The position numbers and the translations under genes are program-made. The notes beneath the pieces are model-generated. The model was not told the DNA's origin, made no database searches, and saw nothing but the letters and a program-made list of their open reading frames with translations. Shown here piece by piece: positions 24,661 through 32,444 of a stretch of DNA of 39,813 nt. Source of the DNA: Oscillospiraceae bacterium (GTDB lineage Bacteria; Bacillota; Clostridia; Oscillospirales; Oscillospiraceae); assembly GCA_017935145.1 (NCBI GenBank), contig JAGBIE010000003.1:1-39813 (forward strand). The letters are read 5' to 3'. Numbering within the stretch: position 1 is the stretch's first letter; each line of letters opens with the position of its first letter.

Positions 24661-26373
24661 TCACTGAGCAGAAACGGGTCGCAGTTTCAGCACAACTGCC
24701 GTTCCGTCATCTTCTCCCTCGCTACATCCTTTCTCCACCATGGTGGCAACCATAGCCTCAGGGGACATGTCACGCCCCCGTGTGGCTATGTGTTCGGCAA
24801 CCTCTCCGCCGATGCCGTCTGTGGTCAGGATGAGCGCCTCTCCTCTCCTCAGGGACAGTCTTATTTGCTGCGGCTGATGCGTTCCTCCAACGCCAATGCC
24901 AGGTGGCAAAGAGGCTGTCCCCACCTTTTTTGTTCCGTGGGCGCTAGAAAGGTACGATGGCGCACCGCCCCATTTGTAGAGCACCGCCTCACCTGTGGAT
25001 AAATCCGCATCCACCAAGTCCAAGGCGCATTCTCCCGCCCCCTCCTTGAGGATGGCAGTGAGATTGAGGGTCTCCAAGGCATCATCTGTGGCCATGCCTG
25101 CCGATAGAAGTCCGCTTAACAGCCTCTCCGCCCGCTTTCCGTCTTCCATGGCAGCCTCGCCTGTGCCCATGCCATCGCACAGAAGCAGGAAAAAGCGATT
25201 TTCTCGCCGTAGTTGCCACACCCGATCCCCGCAGACGCTGTTTCCCGCCTTGATTTTTTGCGAAAATTCAGCCAGTGGCTCCCACTGTATGGCAGAGGGA
25301 GTCTCTTCATTTGCCTGTCCGCGGAGAAAATCCGCCAAAATGCGGTACTGGCTCGCCACCACACCCCGCAATTCCCGCCGTCTGCTTTTCTGTTGCAGAA
25401 GAAACAGGTCTTTGCGAAAACTGTCGTATCCCTGTCCCACAGGCGTGTCCAGTTCCCGATATACTCCCTCCAAGGCATCGGCAACGGAACTTAAGTGGGC
25501 GCTTTCCGTCTCCCATGGGTCAAGGGGGGGAAGAAGACACCATATGCCCGCCCCCAGTGCCATGGAAAGGAACAGAAGACCACCTTTTCCACCTGTGAGG
25601 AGAACGGCAAGTCCTCCCGCCACCAAATAGATGGCAACTTTATAGATTTTTTTGGAAGTTTTCAGACACAGCGCCATGGCGGATAGTGCCAAAATGGGAA
25701 GAGCATTCGCTGTCCCCATGCTCCAATCGAGAGCGATGCCCACACTCATGGCGGCGGGGAAAAGCCACGAATGGGGCAAAAGCAGGAGCGTAGCGCCTGC
25801 AACCATCCCACCCAAGGGAAGTCCCGCGGGCAGAGGGATGGTACTGCATCCACTGACGATGCAAAATAGCAGAAAACAGATATCCCCCGTGCGGGGTTTG
25901 CGCAGCCATCGGGTGGCGCTGAACGTGCCAAAGAACAAAAACAGCAGTTGGAGCAAGAAAATCAGCGCCCCTTGCCACTGCTTTTCTCCCGATAAAAACA
26001 AAAGTCCCCCGCAAAGAAGCGCGGGCACTGTGGCACAAAAGGGCGCAAACCACTTCTTTTTGGGGAATTCCAGTAGCGCCCACGAGAAAATAAAAGTGAG
26101 AAATCCACTCCCCAGCAGGAATAAACTCTCCTCCCATGACCAAAACAGAAGCGAGCCTACCATCACGCCCAAGCCTGTCCAAAGGGTGGCTGTACCCATC
26201 CCCAGTGCCGCCATGAGGCAGAGGGATGCGGGCAGAGGCGCTGTATGAAATCGTGCGCCCGTGAGCAAAATTCCCGCCCCTATGTAAAAGATAGCCTCCC
26301 GCATGGGATAAAAGGGTTTGAACCATTGGGTAAAGCGCTCCCACGGCAACACCCGAGTTTTCAGTTTTTCCAT
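24661..26373 (-). CDS. spoIIE: Stage II sporulation protein E (PP2C-type phosphatase), short form
   Basis: 570 residues. In sporulation SpoIIE dephosphorylates SpoIIAA and so activates sigma F in the forespore. The N-terminal 250 residues are a run of about 8-10 hydrophobic helices, then a soluble linker (AHLSSVADALEGVYRELD) and a C-terminal PP2C domain with GDRV, LLLCDGMGTGEAAMEDGKRA (metal-binding Asp-Gly), PPGIGVG, ILTTDGI and SEGEDDGTAVVLK near the end. The B. subtilis protein is about 827 residues; here the linker between membrane and phosphatase regions is much shorter. The start is ATG 26373 with only a modest GGCGGGA site. It is divergent from the CYTH gene. Confidence 0.88.
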   Translation of the reverse strand: MEKLKTRVLPWERFTQWFKPFYPMREAIFYIGAGILLTGARFHTAPLPASLCLMAALGMGTATLWTGLGVMVGSLLFWSWEESLFLLGSGFLTFIFSWALLEFPKKKWFAPFCATVPALLCGGLLFLSGEKQWQGALIFLLQLLFLFFGTFSATRWLRKPRTGDICFLLFCIVSGCSTIPLPAGLPLGGMVAGATLLLLPHSWLFPAAMSVGIALDWSMGTANALPILALSAMALCLKTSKKIYKVAIYLVAGGLAVLLTGGKGGLLFLSMALGAGIWCLLPPLDPWETESAHLSSVADALEGVYRELDTPVGQGYDSFRKDLFLLQQKSRRRELRGVVASQYRILADFLRGQANEETPSAIQWEPLAEFSQKIKAGNSVCGDRVWQLRRENRFFLLLCDGMGTGEAAMEDGKRAERLLSGLLSAGMATDDALETLNLTAILKEGAGECALDLVDADLSTGEAVLYKWGGAPSYLSSAHGTKKVGTASLPPGIGVGGTHQPQQIRLSLRRGEALILTTDGIGGEVAEHIATRGRDMSPEAMVATMVEKGCSEGEDDGTAVVLKLRPVSAQ

Positions 26374-26458
26374 GAAAATCCCGCCTTATTTGAACTTTTT
26401 TTCATCTTAGCACGGGAAAATTGCAGTTTCGGTCGGGAAATGGCGGGGGAAATAGCCC

Positions 26459-26487
26459 TTGCAAGGCAAAGTTTTGGCGGGTATAAT
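26459..26487 (+). promoter_or_regulatory. SigA-type promoter of the CYTH gene
   Basis: TTGCAA (26459-26464) and a perfect TATAAT (26482-26487) are 17 bases apart, 23 bases ahead of the start codon. Confidence 0.75.
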
Positions 26488-26510
26488 AGAGAAAAAGTGG
26501 AGGTGATTTT

Positions 26511-27074
26511 ATGGAGTTTGAAATTAAATTAGTCGCCCCCGATGTAAATGTGTTGGACAGCATTGCATTTGCGTTTCCCCAAGGTACGGAAAAAGCCATG
26601 TCCGCCCGTTATTTTGATACGGCTTCGGGCGCTCTTTCCGCCCGCAAGTGGACACTCCGCCTGCGACAGGAGGGGGAGAAGAAAGTTCTCACCTTCAAAA
26701 CCAAGGGCGAGGGTTATGCCCGTGGCGAGTGGGAGTATGAAACGGACACCACGGATGGTTGTGGAAAAATCCTTCTGTCCCTAGGCGCTCCGCAAGAACT
26801 GGAAAGCCTCCTGCAAGCCCCCCTCCATGAGGTCTGTGGCGCAGAATTTACCCGCCGTGCCACCTTGGTGCAGTATGGCGAAAGCACCTTGGAACTTTCC
26901 TGCGATTCTGGTCGCCTCTACAAGGGCGAAAAAAGCCAAATCATTTGCGAGGCAGAGGTGGAACTAAAAGAGGGTCGCGAAGAAGATGCCGTTGCCTTTG
27001 CCAAAGAACTTGCCACTCGCTTTGCCCTAAAAGAAGAGAGTAAAAGCAAGTTTGTCCGCGCCATCAATTTGTGA
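26511..27074 (+). CDS. CYTH-domain triphosphate tunnel protein
   Basis: 187 residues. The N-terminus MEFEIKL carries the ExExK signature of CYTH/triphosphate tunnel metalloenzymes, followed by the basic strand motifs LRLRQEG, LTFKTKG, RRATLV and the acidic strand ICEAEVELKEG, ending KFVRAI. Members hydrolyse inorganic triphosphate or related phosphates with Mg2+ or Mn2+. GGAGGTG precedes ATG 26511. The next gene begins 10 bases downstream, so the pair is probably one transcript. The substrate is not predictable. Confidence 0.87.
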   Translation: MEFEIKLVAPDVNVLDSIAFAFPQGTEKAMSARYFDTASGALSARKWTLRLRQEGEKKVLTFKTKGEGYARGEWEYETDTTDGCGKILLSLGAPQELESLLQAPLHEVCGAEFTRRATLVQYGESTLELSCDSGRLYKGEKSQIICEAEVELKEGREEDAVAFAKELATRFALKEESKSKFVRAINL

Positions 27075-27084
27075 GGATACGCCC

Positions 27085-27387
27085 ATGGATGTGAAAATTA
27101 CAGTTCAAAAAATCGTCTGCCATGAGGATTTAATGGCGCAATATGAAAACCCCATTTCCCACGCCTGTTTTATGGAAGTGGGACGGGAATTTCTCTCCAA
27201 AAATGGGCAGATGCCTCCAGATTTTTGCGAGTCCGCATGGGAAAGCGTGCGCCCCTTTGCCGAAAAACTTTCCCAAGGCGAAGGCAATTTCTTTGACGGA
27301 TGGATGAAAGACCCCTATTCCGCCATGATTTCCTGCAACGATGGCTTCCGCCCTGTGAGTTTCTACTTGGAAACGGTCAGAGAATAA
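27085..27387 (+). CDS. TIGR04076-family small protein
   Basis: 100 residues, cytosolic. The layout (MDVKITVQKIVC, GREFLSKNGQMPPDFCESAW, GNFFDGWMKDP, SCNDGFRPVSF) fits the family TIGR04076, typical of anaerobes, with several conserved cysteines and a C-terminal 'dG-rPV-f' motif. Function not known. The start is ATG 27085, with TGAGGA eight to ten bases upstream overlapping the previous stop. Its stop codon lies inside the A-run of the terminator at 27386. Confidence 0.8.
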   Translation: MDVKITVQKIVCHEDLMAQYENPISHACFMEVGREFLSKNGQMPPDFCESAWESVRPFAEKLSQGEGNFFDGWMKDPYSAMISCNDGFRPVSFYLETVRE

Positions 27388-27420
27388 AAAAAGCACCTGC
27401 TCAAAAGAGCAGGTGCTTTT
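27386..27420. terminator. Bidirectional terminator, left copy flanking the zinc-ribbon gene
   Basis: A7, stem GCACCTGCTC / GAGCAGGTGC, loop AAAA, then T4. It serves the TIGR04076 gene and the convergent zinc-ribbon gene. The copy at 28234-28268 has the same A7 and stem. Confidence 0.9.
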
Positions 27421-27428
27421 ATGTTCCT

Positions 27429-28160
27429 TTAGTCGATGGCGTAGATAAGGGTGTAGGGATTGGTGTCAAGGGGGTTAATAAACCATCTGCCACCCTGCTT
27501 CACCACGCTCACCTTAACAGTGCCAGAGCCACTCTCTTCGCTGCCATTCAGTGAGATTCTTACCTTCATGATTCTGGCATCAGAAACACTGCCGTACTTG
27601 GCATCTTTGTAAATTTCTTTCAAACTCCGCAGTTCGGACTTATTTAGTTTTTTCGTCTGCTCTACTTTTACGCTGACTTTTCGTCTTGCGCCAAAATAAT
27701 CGTCCATGTCTTCATCCATGGATTCCATGATTTCATCCATGCGATTTTCGTATTCTTTGGCGCGCATGTCATTGTTTTTATAGATGGTTTTCAGGGCATC
27801 GGGAGGCATTACGGCAATAATTTCGTCTGCCTCACAAGCAAACACTGCTTTCACATATTCCTCAGCGGCACCCTTGGGGCTGGCAGAGCCGGGGAGCAGA
27901 GCCACCACCAAAATGACAAGGAGAATCACCGCGGCCAATGCCGCAGCAGCGATGGTTACCACCTTTTTGGAGAAGGTCTTGCCAAAAAGCACCAGACCGG
28001 TGATTTCAACATCGCCCTCTTCTTCCACAGTGGCGGTTTCTTCCACGGGAGCGGCAGTTTCTTCGGTTACCGCATTCTCAGTGACGGCTTGCTGAGCACC
28101 GCACTGGGTGCAGAACTTCGCACCATCCTCTAATTTAGCACCACAATTCACACAAAACAT
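27429..28160 (-). CDS. N-terminal zinc-ribbon, single-helix membrane protein
   Basis: 243 residues. A Cys4 zinc ribbon at the N-terminus (MFCVNCGAKL...FCTQCGAQ) is followed by an acidic Glu/Thr/Val-rich linker, one membrane helix (about residues 68-92) and a 150-residue external domain that begins SPKGAAEEYVKAVFACEADE, a DUF4878/lumazine-like pattern often seen in such proteins, and ends in a beta-rich segment (KVSVVKQGGRWFINP). Role unknown; a sensor or envelope factor is possible. ATG 28160 has AAAGGAGG upstream. A TACAAT with extended TGG (28195-28203, minus strand) is a likely -10. Like the locus at 12.4-13.4 kb it is bounded by two copies of the same terminator hairpin. Confidence 0.75.
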   Translation of the reverse strand: MFCVNCGAKLEDGAKFCTQCGAQQAVTENAVTEETAAPVEETATVEEEGDVEITGLVLFGKTFSKKVVTIAAAALAAVILLVILVVALLPGSASPKGAAEEYVKAVFACEADEIIAVMPPDALKTIYKNNDMRAKEYENRMDEIMESMDEDMDDYFGARRKVSVKVEQTKKLNKSELRSLKEIYKDAKYGSVSDARIMKVRISLNGSEESGSGTVKVSVVKQGGRWFINPLDTNPYTLIYAID

Positions 28161-28233
28161 AGAGTTTTCCTCCTTTATATTTCTCTCTTTTTTCATTGTA
28201 CCATATTCTCGGAAAAATGGTAGAGGGTCTCAT

Positions 28234-28268
28234 AAAAAAAGCACCTGCTCTTTGGAGCAGGTGCTTTT
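28234..28268 (-). terminator. pnp terminator, right copy flanking the zinc-ribbon gene
   Basis: A7, stem GCACCTGCTC / GAGCAGGTGC, loop TTTG, T5. On the minus strand it ends pnp 12 bases after its stop. Read inverted, the loop (CAAA) differs from the left copy at 27386-27420 by one base; read directly, only the loop differs. Confidence 0.9.
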
Positions 28269-28280
28269 TGCTATTCTAGA

Positions 28281-30410
28281 TTATCTCTGGCTGTTTTCTT
28301 CCATCTCGCGGATGGCGTCCTTACGGGAGAGGTTCACGCGACCCTTTTCGTCAATTTCCATGACCTTAACCCAAGTCATGTCACCAACGTTCAGCACGTC
28401 TTCCACCTTTTCCACACGGCGGTTTTCCAACTTGGAGATGTGCACCAAGCCGTCCTTACCAGGAGCCAGTTCCACAAAAGCGCCGATGGGCAGGATGCGG
28501 ACAACCTTGCCGTAGTACAGGCGACCCACTTCGGGAACAAAGCAGATGTCTTCAATCATCTTCTTGGCGGCTTCGCAGGAAGCGGTGTCGGGGGAGGCGA
28601 TGTGGATGGTGCCATCGTCTTCGATGTCCACCTGAGCGCCGGATTCGGCAACAATCTTCTGAATCATGCTGCCACCCTTGCCGATGACTTCGCGAATCTT
28701 GTCGGGATCGATCTTCAAGGAGATCATCTTGGGAGCAAATTCGCTGACTTCGGGACGGGGTTCTGCGATGCAGGGGAGCATGATTTCATCGAGGATTTCC
28801 AGACGAGCCTTGCGGCAACGTTCCAGAGCGTCAGCGATGATTTCCATGGTCAAACCATCATTCTTCAGGTCCATCTGGATGGCGGTGATACCTTCGGTAG
28901 TACCGGCAACCTTAAAGTCCATTTCGCCGTGGAAGTCTTCCATGCCCTGAATGTCCGTAAAGGTTCTCCATTCGCCAGTTTCCTTATCGGAAATCAGACC
29001 GCAGGAGATGCCGGCCACAGGACGGCGGATGGGAACACCAGCGTCCATGAGAGCCAAAGTAGAGCCACAGATAGAGCCCTGAGAGGTAGAACCGTTGGAG
29101 GACAGCACTTCGCTGACCACACGGATGCAGTAGGGGAACTCTTCCACGCTGGGCAGAACGGGCACCAGAGCTTTTTCTGCCAGAGCGCCGTGACCAATTT
29201 CACGACGGGAGGTAGAGCGGGCGCCACGGGCTTCGCCAGTGGAGAAGGCGGGGAAGTTGTAGTGATGGATATAACGCTTGCTGTCTTCGGGGAAGATGGT
29301 GTCCAGCTTCTGTTCCATGCTCATGGTAGCCAAGGTGCAGATACTCAGCACCTGAGTCTGACCACGGGTAAAGAGACCAGAGCCATGGACACGGGGCAGA
29401 ACGCCAACCTCAGCGCTCAGAGCGCGGATCTGATCCATGCCACGGCCGTCCACACGCTTGCCAGCCAGCAGCCACTTTTTGACAACCTTCTTCTGCATCT
29501 TGTAGAGGCAGACTTCAATGTGGGTGTCAAAATCTTCGTACTTTTCAGCGAATTTTTCCATGAAGTCCACTTTTGCCTTGGTCAGGCGTTCTTCGCGGAC
29601 ATTCTTGTCATCGGTGTCCAGAGCGTACTCGATCTGGTCCAGGCCGTATTCCATGAGATCGTTCAGCAGGTCATGGTTTACAGCGGCCTTTTCGAAGGTG
29701 AACTTTTCCTTGCCGATGACAGCGACGATGGAGTTAATAAACTCCACAATCTTCTTGTTGGTTTCGTGAGCCAGTTCGATGCCCTTGAGGAGAGCTTCTT
29801 CGCTTACTTCGTTGGCTTCGGTTTCAATCATAACCACCTTTTCGCTGGTAGAAGCGATGGTGCAGAACATCTTGGCGTTTTCACGCTGTTCGGCAGAGGG
29901 GTTAATGACATATTCGCCATCCACCAGAGCCACTTCGGTGGTAGCCATGGGGCCATTCCAGGGTACATCGGAGCAAGCAGTCACGATGAAAGCGCCCAGA
30001 GAAGCAACCACTTCCACGGGGTTTTCATGGTCAGTAGCCAGAGCGGTGCAGGTGATGACCACATCGTTACGCAGTTCATCATCGAAGAAGGGACGCATGG
30101 GGCGGTCGATGAGACGCATGGTCAAAATGCCCTTTTCAGAGGGGCGACCTTCACGGCGGTTGAAAGAACCGGGGATGCGACCCACGCCGTAGAGGCGTTC
30201 TTCAAACTCGATGGTCAGGGGGAAGTAGTCGATGCCACTCTTGGGCAGGGGGGAAGCGGTGATGGTGGTGAGCACCACAGTATCGCCATAACGGCAGATG
30301 CATTCGGCATTGGCCAGTTCAGCCACTTTGCCAGTTTCCACGGTAAAGGTTCTGCCGCCGATTTCGGTTTCGAACACGTGGTGATTGGGGTAGGTTTTCT
30401 TGGTAATCAT
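28281..30410 (-). CDS. pnp: Polyribonucleotide nucleotidyltransferase (PNPase)
   Basis: 709 residues. Degrades RNA 3' to 5' with phosphate and is part of the RNA degradosome-like machinery. Two RNase PH cores (first with ADLANAECICRYGDT-like and PGSFNRREGRPSEKGIL, second with RVHGSGLFTRGQTQVLS and GHGALAEKAL) flank an all-helical segment, then a KH domain (KIREVIGKGGSMIQKIV) and an S1 domain (YYGKVVRILPIGAFVEL, GLVHISKL) at the end. Start ATG 30410 has AGGAGG; an ATG 30 bases upstream has none. It follows rpsO as in many bacteria, with a long hairpin in between that may control it. Confidence 0.97.
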   Translation of the reverse strand: MITKKTYPNHHVFETEIGGRTFTVETGKVAELANAECICRYGDTVVLTTITASPLPKSGIDYFPLTIEFEERLYGVGRIPGSFNRREGRPSEKGILTMRLIDRPMRPFFDDELRNDVVITCTALATDHENPVEVVASLGAFIVTACSDVPWNGPMATTEVALVDGEYVINPSAEQRENAKMFCTIASTSEKVVMIETEANEVSEEALLKGIELAHETNKKIVEFINSIVAVIGKEKFTFEKAAVNHDLLNDLMEYGLDQIEYALDTDDKNVREERLTKAKVDFMEKFAEKYEDFDTHIEVCLYKMQKKVVKKWLLAGKRVDGRGMDQIRALSAEVGVLPRVHGSGLFTRGQTQVLSICTLATMSMEQKLDTIFPEDSKRYIHHYNFPAFSTGEARGARSTSRREIGHGALAEKALVPVLPSVEEFPYCIRVVSEVLSSNGSTSQGSICGSTLALMDAGVPIRRPVAGISCGLISDKETGEWRTFTDIQGMEDFHGEMDFKVAGTTEGITAIQMDLKNDGLTMEIIADALERCRKARLEILDEIMLPCIAEPRPEVSEFAPKMISLKIDPDKIREVIGKGGSMIQKIVAESGAQVDIEDDGTIHIASPDTASCEAAKKMIEDICFVPEVGRLYYGKVVRILPIGAFVELAPGKDGLVHISKLENRRVEKVEDVLNVGDMTWVKVMEIDEKGRVNLSRKDAIREMEENSQR

Positions 30411-30436
30411 TTCATTTCCTCCTATTCGTGTTTTTT

Positions 30437-30519
30437 GCAAAACACGGGAGATTTAGCTCTTGAAACCGCCGCCGAATGTGTTCAGCAGTGCTTTCAAGGA
30501 CTAAACCGTGCTCCCGTGC
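30437..30519 (-). promoter_or_regulatory. Long imperfect hairpin in the pnp leader
   Basis: On the transcript strand GCACGGGAG pairs with CTCCCGTG, and further in TTTAGTCCTTGAAA pairs with TTTCAAGAGCTAAA, giving an extended stem of over 20 pairs with small bulges around an apical region. It lies between the rpsO terminator-like hairpin and the pnp ribosome site. In E. coli a long pnp leader stem is cut by RNase III for PNPase autoregulation; the same role here is an inference. Confidence 0.65.
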
Positions 30520-30534
30520 AATGCCCTCATTTGG

Positions 30535-30565
30535 AAAATGGGCAGCCATAGGGCTGCCCATTTTT
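30535..30565 (-). terminator. Hairpin between rpsO and pnp
   Basis: Stem GGGCAGCC / GGCTGCCC extended by AAAAT / ATTTTT, loop ATAG, directly after the rpsO stop. On the minus strand the T run is only four long, so it is likely a partial terminator that lets some transcripts continue into pnp. Confidence 0.7.
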
Positions 30566-30573
30566 CTGACAAA

Positions 30574-30840
30574 TTACTTACGGATGCCCAGTTTGGCAAT
30601 GATAGCACGATAGCGCTCAATATCCTTCTTAGCCAGGTAGTCCAGCAGGTTGCGGCGCTTACCGACCATCATCAGAAGACCGCGGCGGCTGTGATTGTCG
30701 TGCTTGTGCACGCGCAGATGCTCGGTCAGTTCGTTGATGCGGGCAGTGAGAATGGCGATCTGTACTTCGGGAGAACCGGTATCGCCTTCATGGGTTGCGT
30801 TGGCTGCAATGATAGCAGTCTTTTCTTCTTTTCTCATCAT
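30574..30840 (-). CDS. rpsO: 30S ribosomal protein S15
   Basis: 88 residues, full length. It binds the central domain of 16S rRNA early in small-subunit assembly. Family motifs: [38 protein letters not shown] and [16 protein letters not shown] (here [12 protein letters not shown]). Two ATG codons in a row (30840 and 30837) follow AAAGGTGG; either may be used. rpsO followed by pnp is a very common gene order. A 150-base leader with stem-loops between its promoter (30967-30995) and the start might include an autoregulatory S15 site. Confidence 0.96.
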   Translation of the reverse strand: MMRKEEKTAIIAANATHEGDTGSPEVQIAILTARINELTEHLRVHKHDNHSRRGLLMMVGKRRNLLDYLAKKDIERYRAIIAKLGIRK

Positions 30841-30966
30841 AGTGTTTTTCCACCTTTCAAAATATTTACCCTCACCCTAAGTAGCGGGACGGCAGAGTGT
30901 CCTTCTCAAAAAGAACCTGACCCCGAAACTGAGAAATGGGGCATGGCGCATGACGCCAGCCTGTTA

Positions 30967-30995
30967 AGAATAGCACACAAAAAGCAAATTGTAAA
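30967..30995 (-). promoter_or_regulatory. Promoter of rpsO-pnp
   Basis: On the minus strand TTTACA (30990-30995) and TATTCT (30967-30972) are 17 bases apart. The leader from here to 30841 contains short stems (GGCGTCATGCGCC; a GCCCC...GGGGT pair), which fit but do not prove ribosomal-protein feedback control. Confidence 0.65.
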
Positions 30996-31042
30996 GAGGA
31001 ATTTACCTATATTTTACGGAATTTGTGGGATTTTATGAAAAA

Positions 31043-31070
31043 TTGTGCCGTGGCAAATGCCACGGCACAA
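31043..31070 (-). terminator. Terminator after the AspT/YidE-like transporter
   Basis: A 13-bp perfect stem TTGTGCCGTGGCA / TGCCACGGCACAA with only AA between the arms, 11 bases past the transporter stop, ending in a T-rich run on the minus strand. Confidence 0.85.
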
Positions 31071-31081
31071 GTGCTTGTATG

Positions 31082-32275
31082 TTAGAACCAAAGGATGACC
31101 CACTGGGAAACCAAAACCACCATAATCAGTGCCACAGGATAGGTGGATGCGTAGGCAGCGGCCACATCGTCTGTGCCAGCCACATGCACCAGTGTGCCCA
31201 AAGCGGGGGTGGAGGTCATGCCACCGGTGATAGACCCCAGAGTGTTCAGCAGGTTAATCTTCAGCACATACTTGGCGAAGAAGAAGCCCACAATCATGGG
31301 AAGCAGGGTAATCACTGCGCCGTAGAGGAGATACACCCAGTCAAACACGGCAATGAACTTCTGTCCACCGGCAATACCTGCGCCAATGAGGAAGAGCATG
31401 AGACCCAGCTCGCGGAGGACTTTCAGGGTCTTGGTAGAGGGGACAATGGAAATCTTGCCCACATGACCAAAATGACCGAAAGCCAGTGCCACAATCAGGC
31501 AACCGCCCGTGGTGGTCAGGGAGAATGTGCCAATCTTAATCGAGCCCAGGGCGATGCCCAAAAGGGATGCCAAGGCAAAGGGCATAAAGTTAAAATCGTC
31601 CATTTCCATGAGGCCTTCGGGGAGTTTCTTGGCAGTGCCTGCGGTGGCGGAGACCAAAGCGCGCTCTTTCTCCATATCGGCCTTGAGGAACTTGGGCATC
31701 AGTTGCACAAACAGCACTACGCCAATGACGCCAAAGATGTAGGCAATGCCGTAGCCCACGGCCACGAGAGATTCCAGTTCTGCGCCGGCGGCTGCTTTGG
31801 CAGCGGAGAAGGCGGGAGTGGAGGTGAGAGCGCCAGCCAAAAGGCCAGAGAAGATGGCGGAAAATTCGCTGGTATCAGCACCCTTGAGTGTGGAATGGAG
31901 CACTAAACAACCCATACAGGCAGCGCCACCCAACAGGATAATCACTGCGCCCAACAGCACATAGGACTTAAAATTCTTCTTAAAGTTTGCAATGAAATTC
32001 GGGCCTGCAATAAAGCCCACAGCGGAAACAAAGAGGATAAGACCTAAGTTTTCCACAATCTTCAGTGCGTTGGTCAGGTAGGAGGTCTCACCCACCATAA
32101 ACTCTTTGGCAAGGTCATTGTAGAACACACAGCCAAAGACCAGCGCAATGAGGAACACGCCTGCAGTGCCCAAATTCACACCCTTAATGGTAATGCGACC
32201 CAACGCATAGCCCACAGCGGTGATGGCCAGCACGCAGAACATCAAAAAGCCAACGCCTGCAATCGAAAATGTCAT
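31082..32275 (-). CDS. AspT/YidE-family membrane transporter without TrkA domain
   Basis: 397 residues with about ten hydrophobic helices in two repeats. The repeated family motif appears as SGLLAGALTSTPAFSAAK (first half) and GSITGGMTSTPALGTLV (second half), the paired GxxTxTPA signature of the aspartate:alanine exchanger family (TC 2.A.81, YidE/YbjL/AspT). Family members usually carry one or two cytosolic TrkA-C domains between the halves; here only a short charged loop (MEKERALVSATAG...) remains, so regulation may differ. ATG 32275 follows GGAGGAGAA. It has its own promoter at 32322-32350. The substrate may be an amino acid or dicarboxylate. Confidence 0.82.
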   Translation of the reverse strand: MTFSIAGVGFLMFCVLAITAVGYALGRITIKGVNLGTAGVFLIALVFGCVFYNDLAKEFMVGETSYLTNALKIVENLGLILFVSAVGFIAGPNFIANFKKNFKSYVLLGAVIILLGGAACMGCLVLHSTLKGADTSEFSAIFSGLLAGALTSTPAFSAAKAAAGAELESLVAVGYGIAYIFGVIGVVLFVQLMPKFLKADMEKERALVSATAGTAKKLPEGLMEMDDFNFMPFALASLLGIALGSIKIGTFSLTTTGGCLIVALAFGHFGHVGKISIVPSTKTLKVLRELGLMLFLIGAGIAGGQKFIAVFDWVYLLYGAVITLLPMIVGFFFAKYVLKINLLNTLGSITGGMTSTPALGTLVHVAGTDDVAAAYASTYPVALIMVVLVSQWVILWF

Positions 32276-32321
32276 ATTCTTCTCCTCCATTCGTCATTTT
32301 GGAAGTTATTTACCAAAGGAT

Positions 32322-32350
32322 ATTATACTCCTCTGTCTTTGGGGGGTCAA
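32322..32350 (-). promoter_or_regulatory. SigA-type promoter of the AspT/YidE-like gene
   Basis: On the minus strand TTGACC (32345-32350), 17 bases, TATAAT (32322-32327), about 45 bases before the start codon. Confidence 0.8.
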
Positions 32351-32404
32351 TACCAAAAGGGGCGAAAAAGAGGACGAAAAGCGCCACTAAATTGTCTAAA
32401 ACGC

Positions 32405-32437
32405 AAAAAATCCCGCCTCTTTGGAGGCGGGATTTTT
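32405..32437 (-). terminator. Terminator after the lysyl-tRNA synthetase gene
   Basis: Stem TCCCGCCTC / GAGGCGGGA, loop TTTG, A6 before and T5 after. It follows the synthetase stop by seven bases on the minus strand. Confidence 0.88.
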
Positions 32438-32444
32438 GTTTTGC

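Noticed and set aside
28440..30551. 703-codon plus-strand frame opposite pnp
   Set aside because: Shadow of pnp from biased codon use; no ribosome site and no recognisable domain.
30841..30966. Known ribosomal-protein leader motif upstream of rpsO
   Set aside because: Short stems are visible but I could not match them to a described S15-binding structure, so only noted under the promoter.
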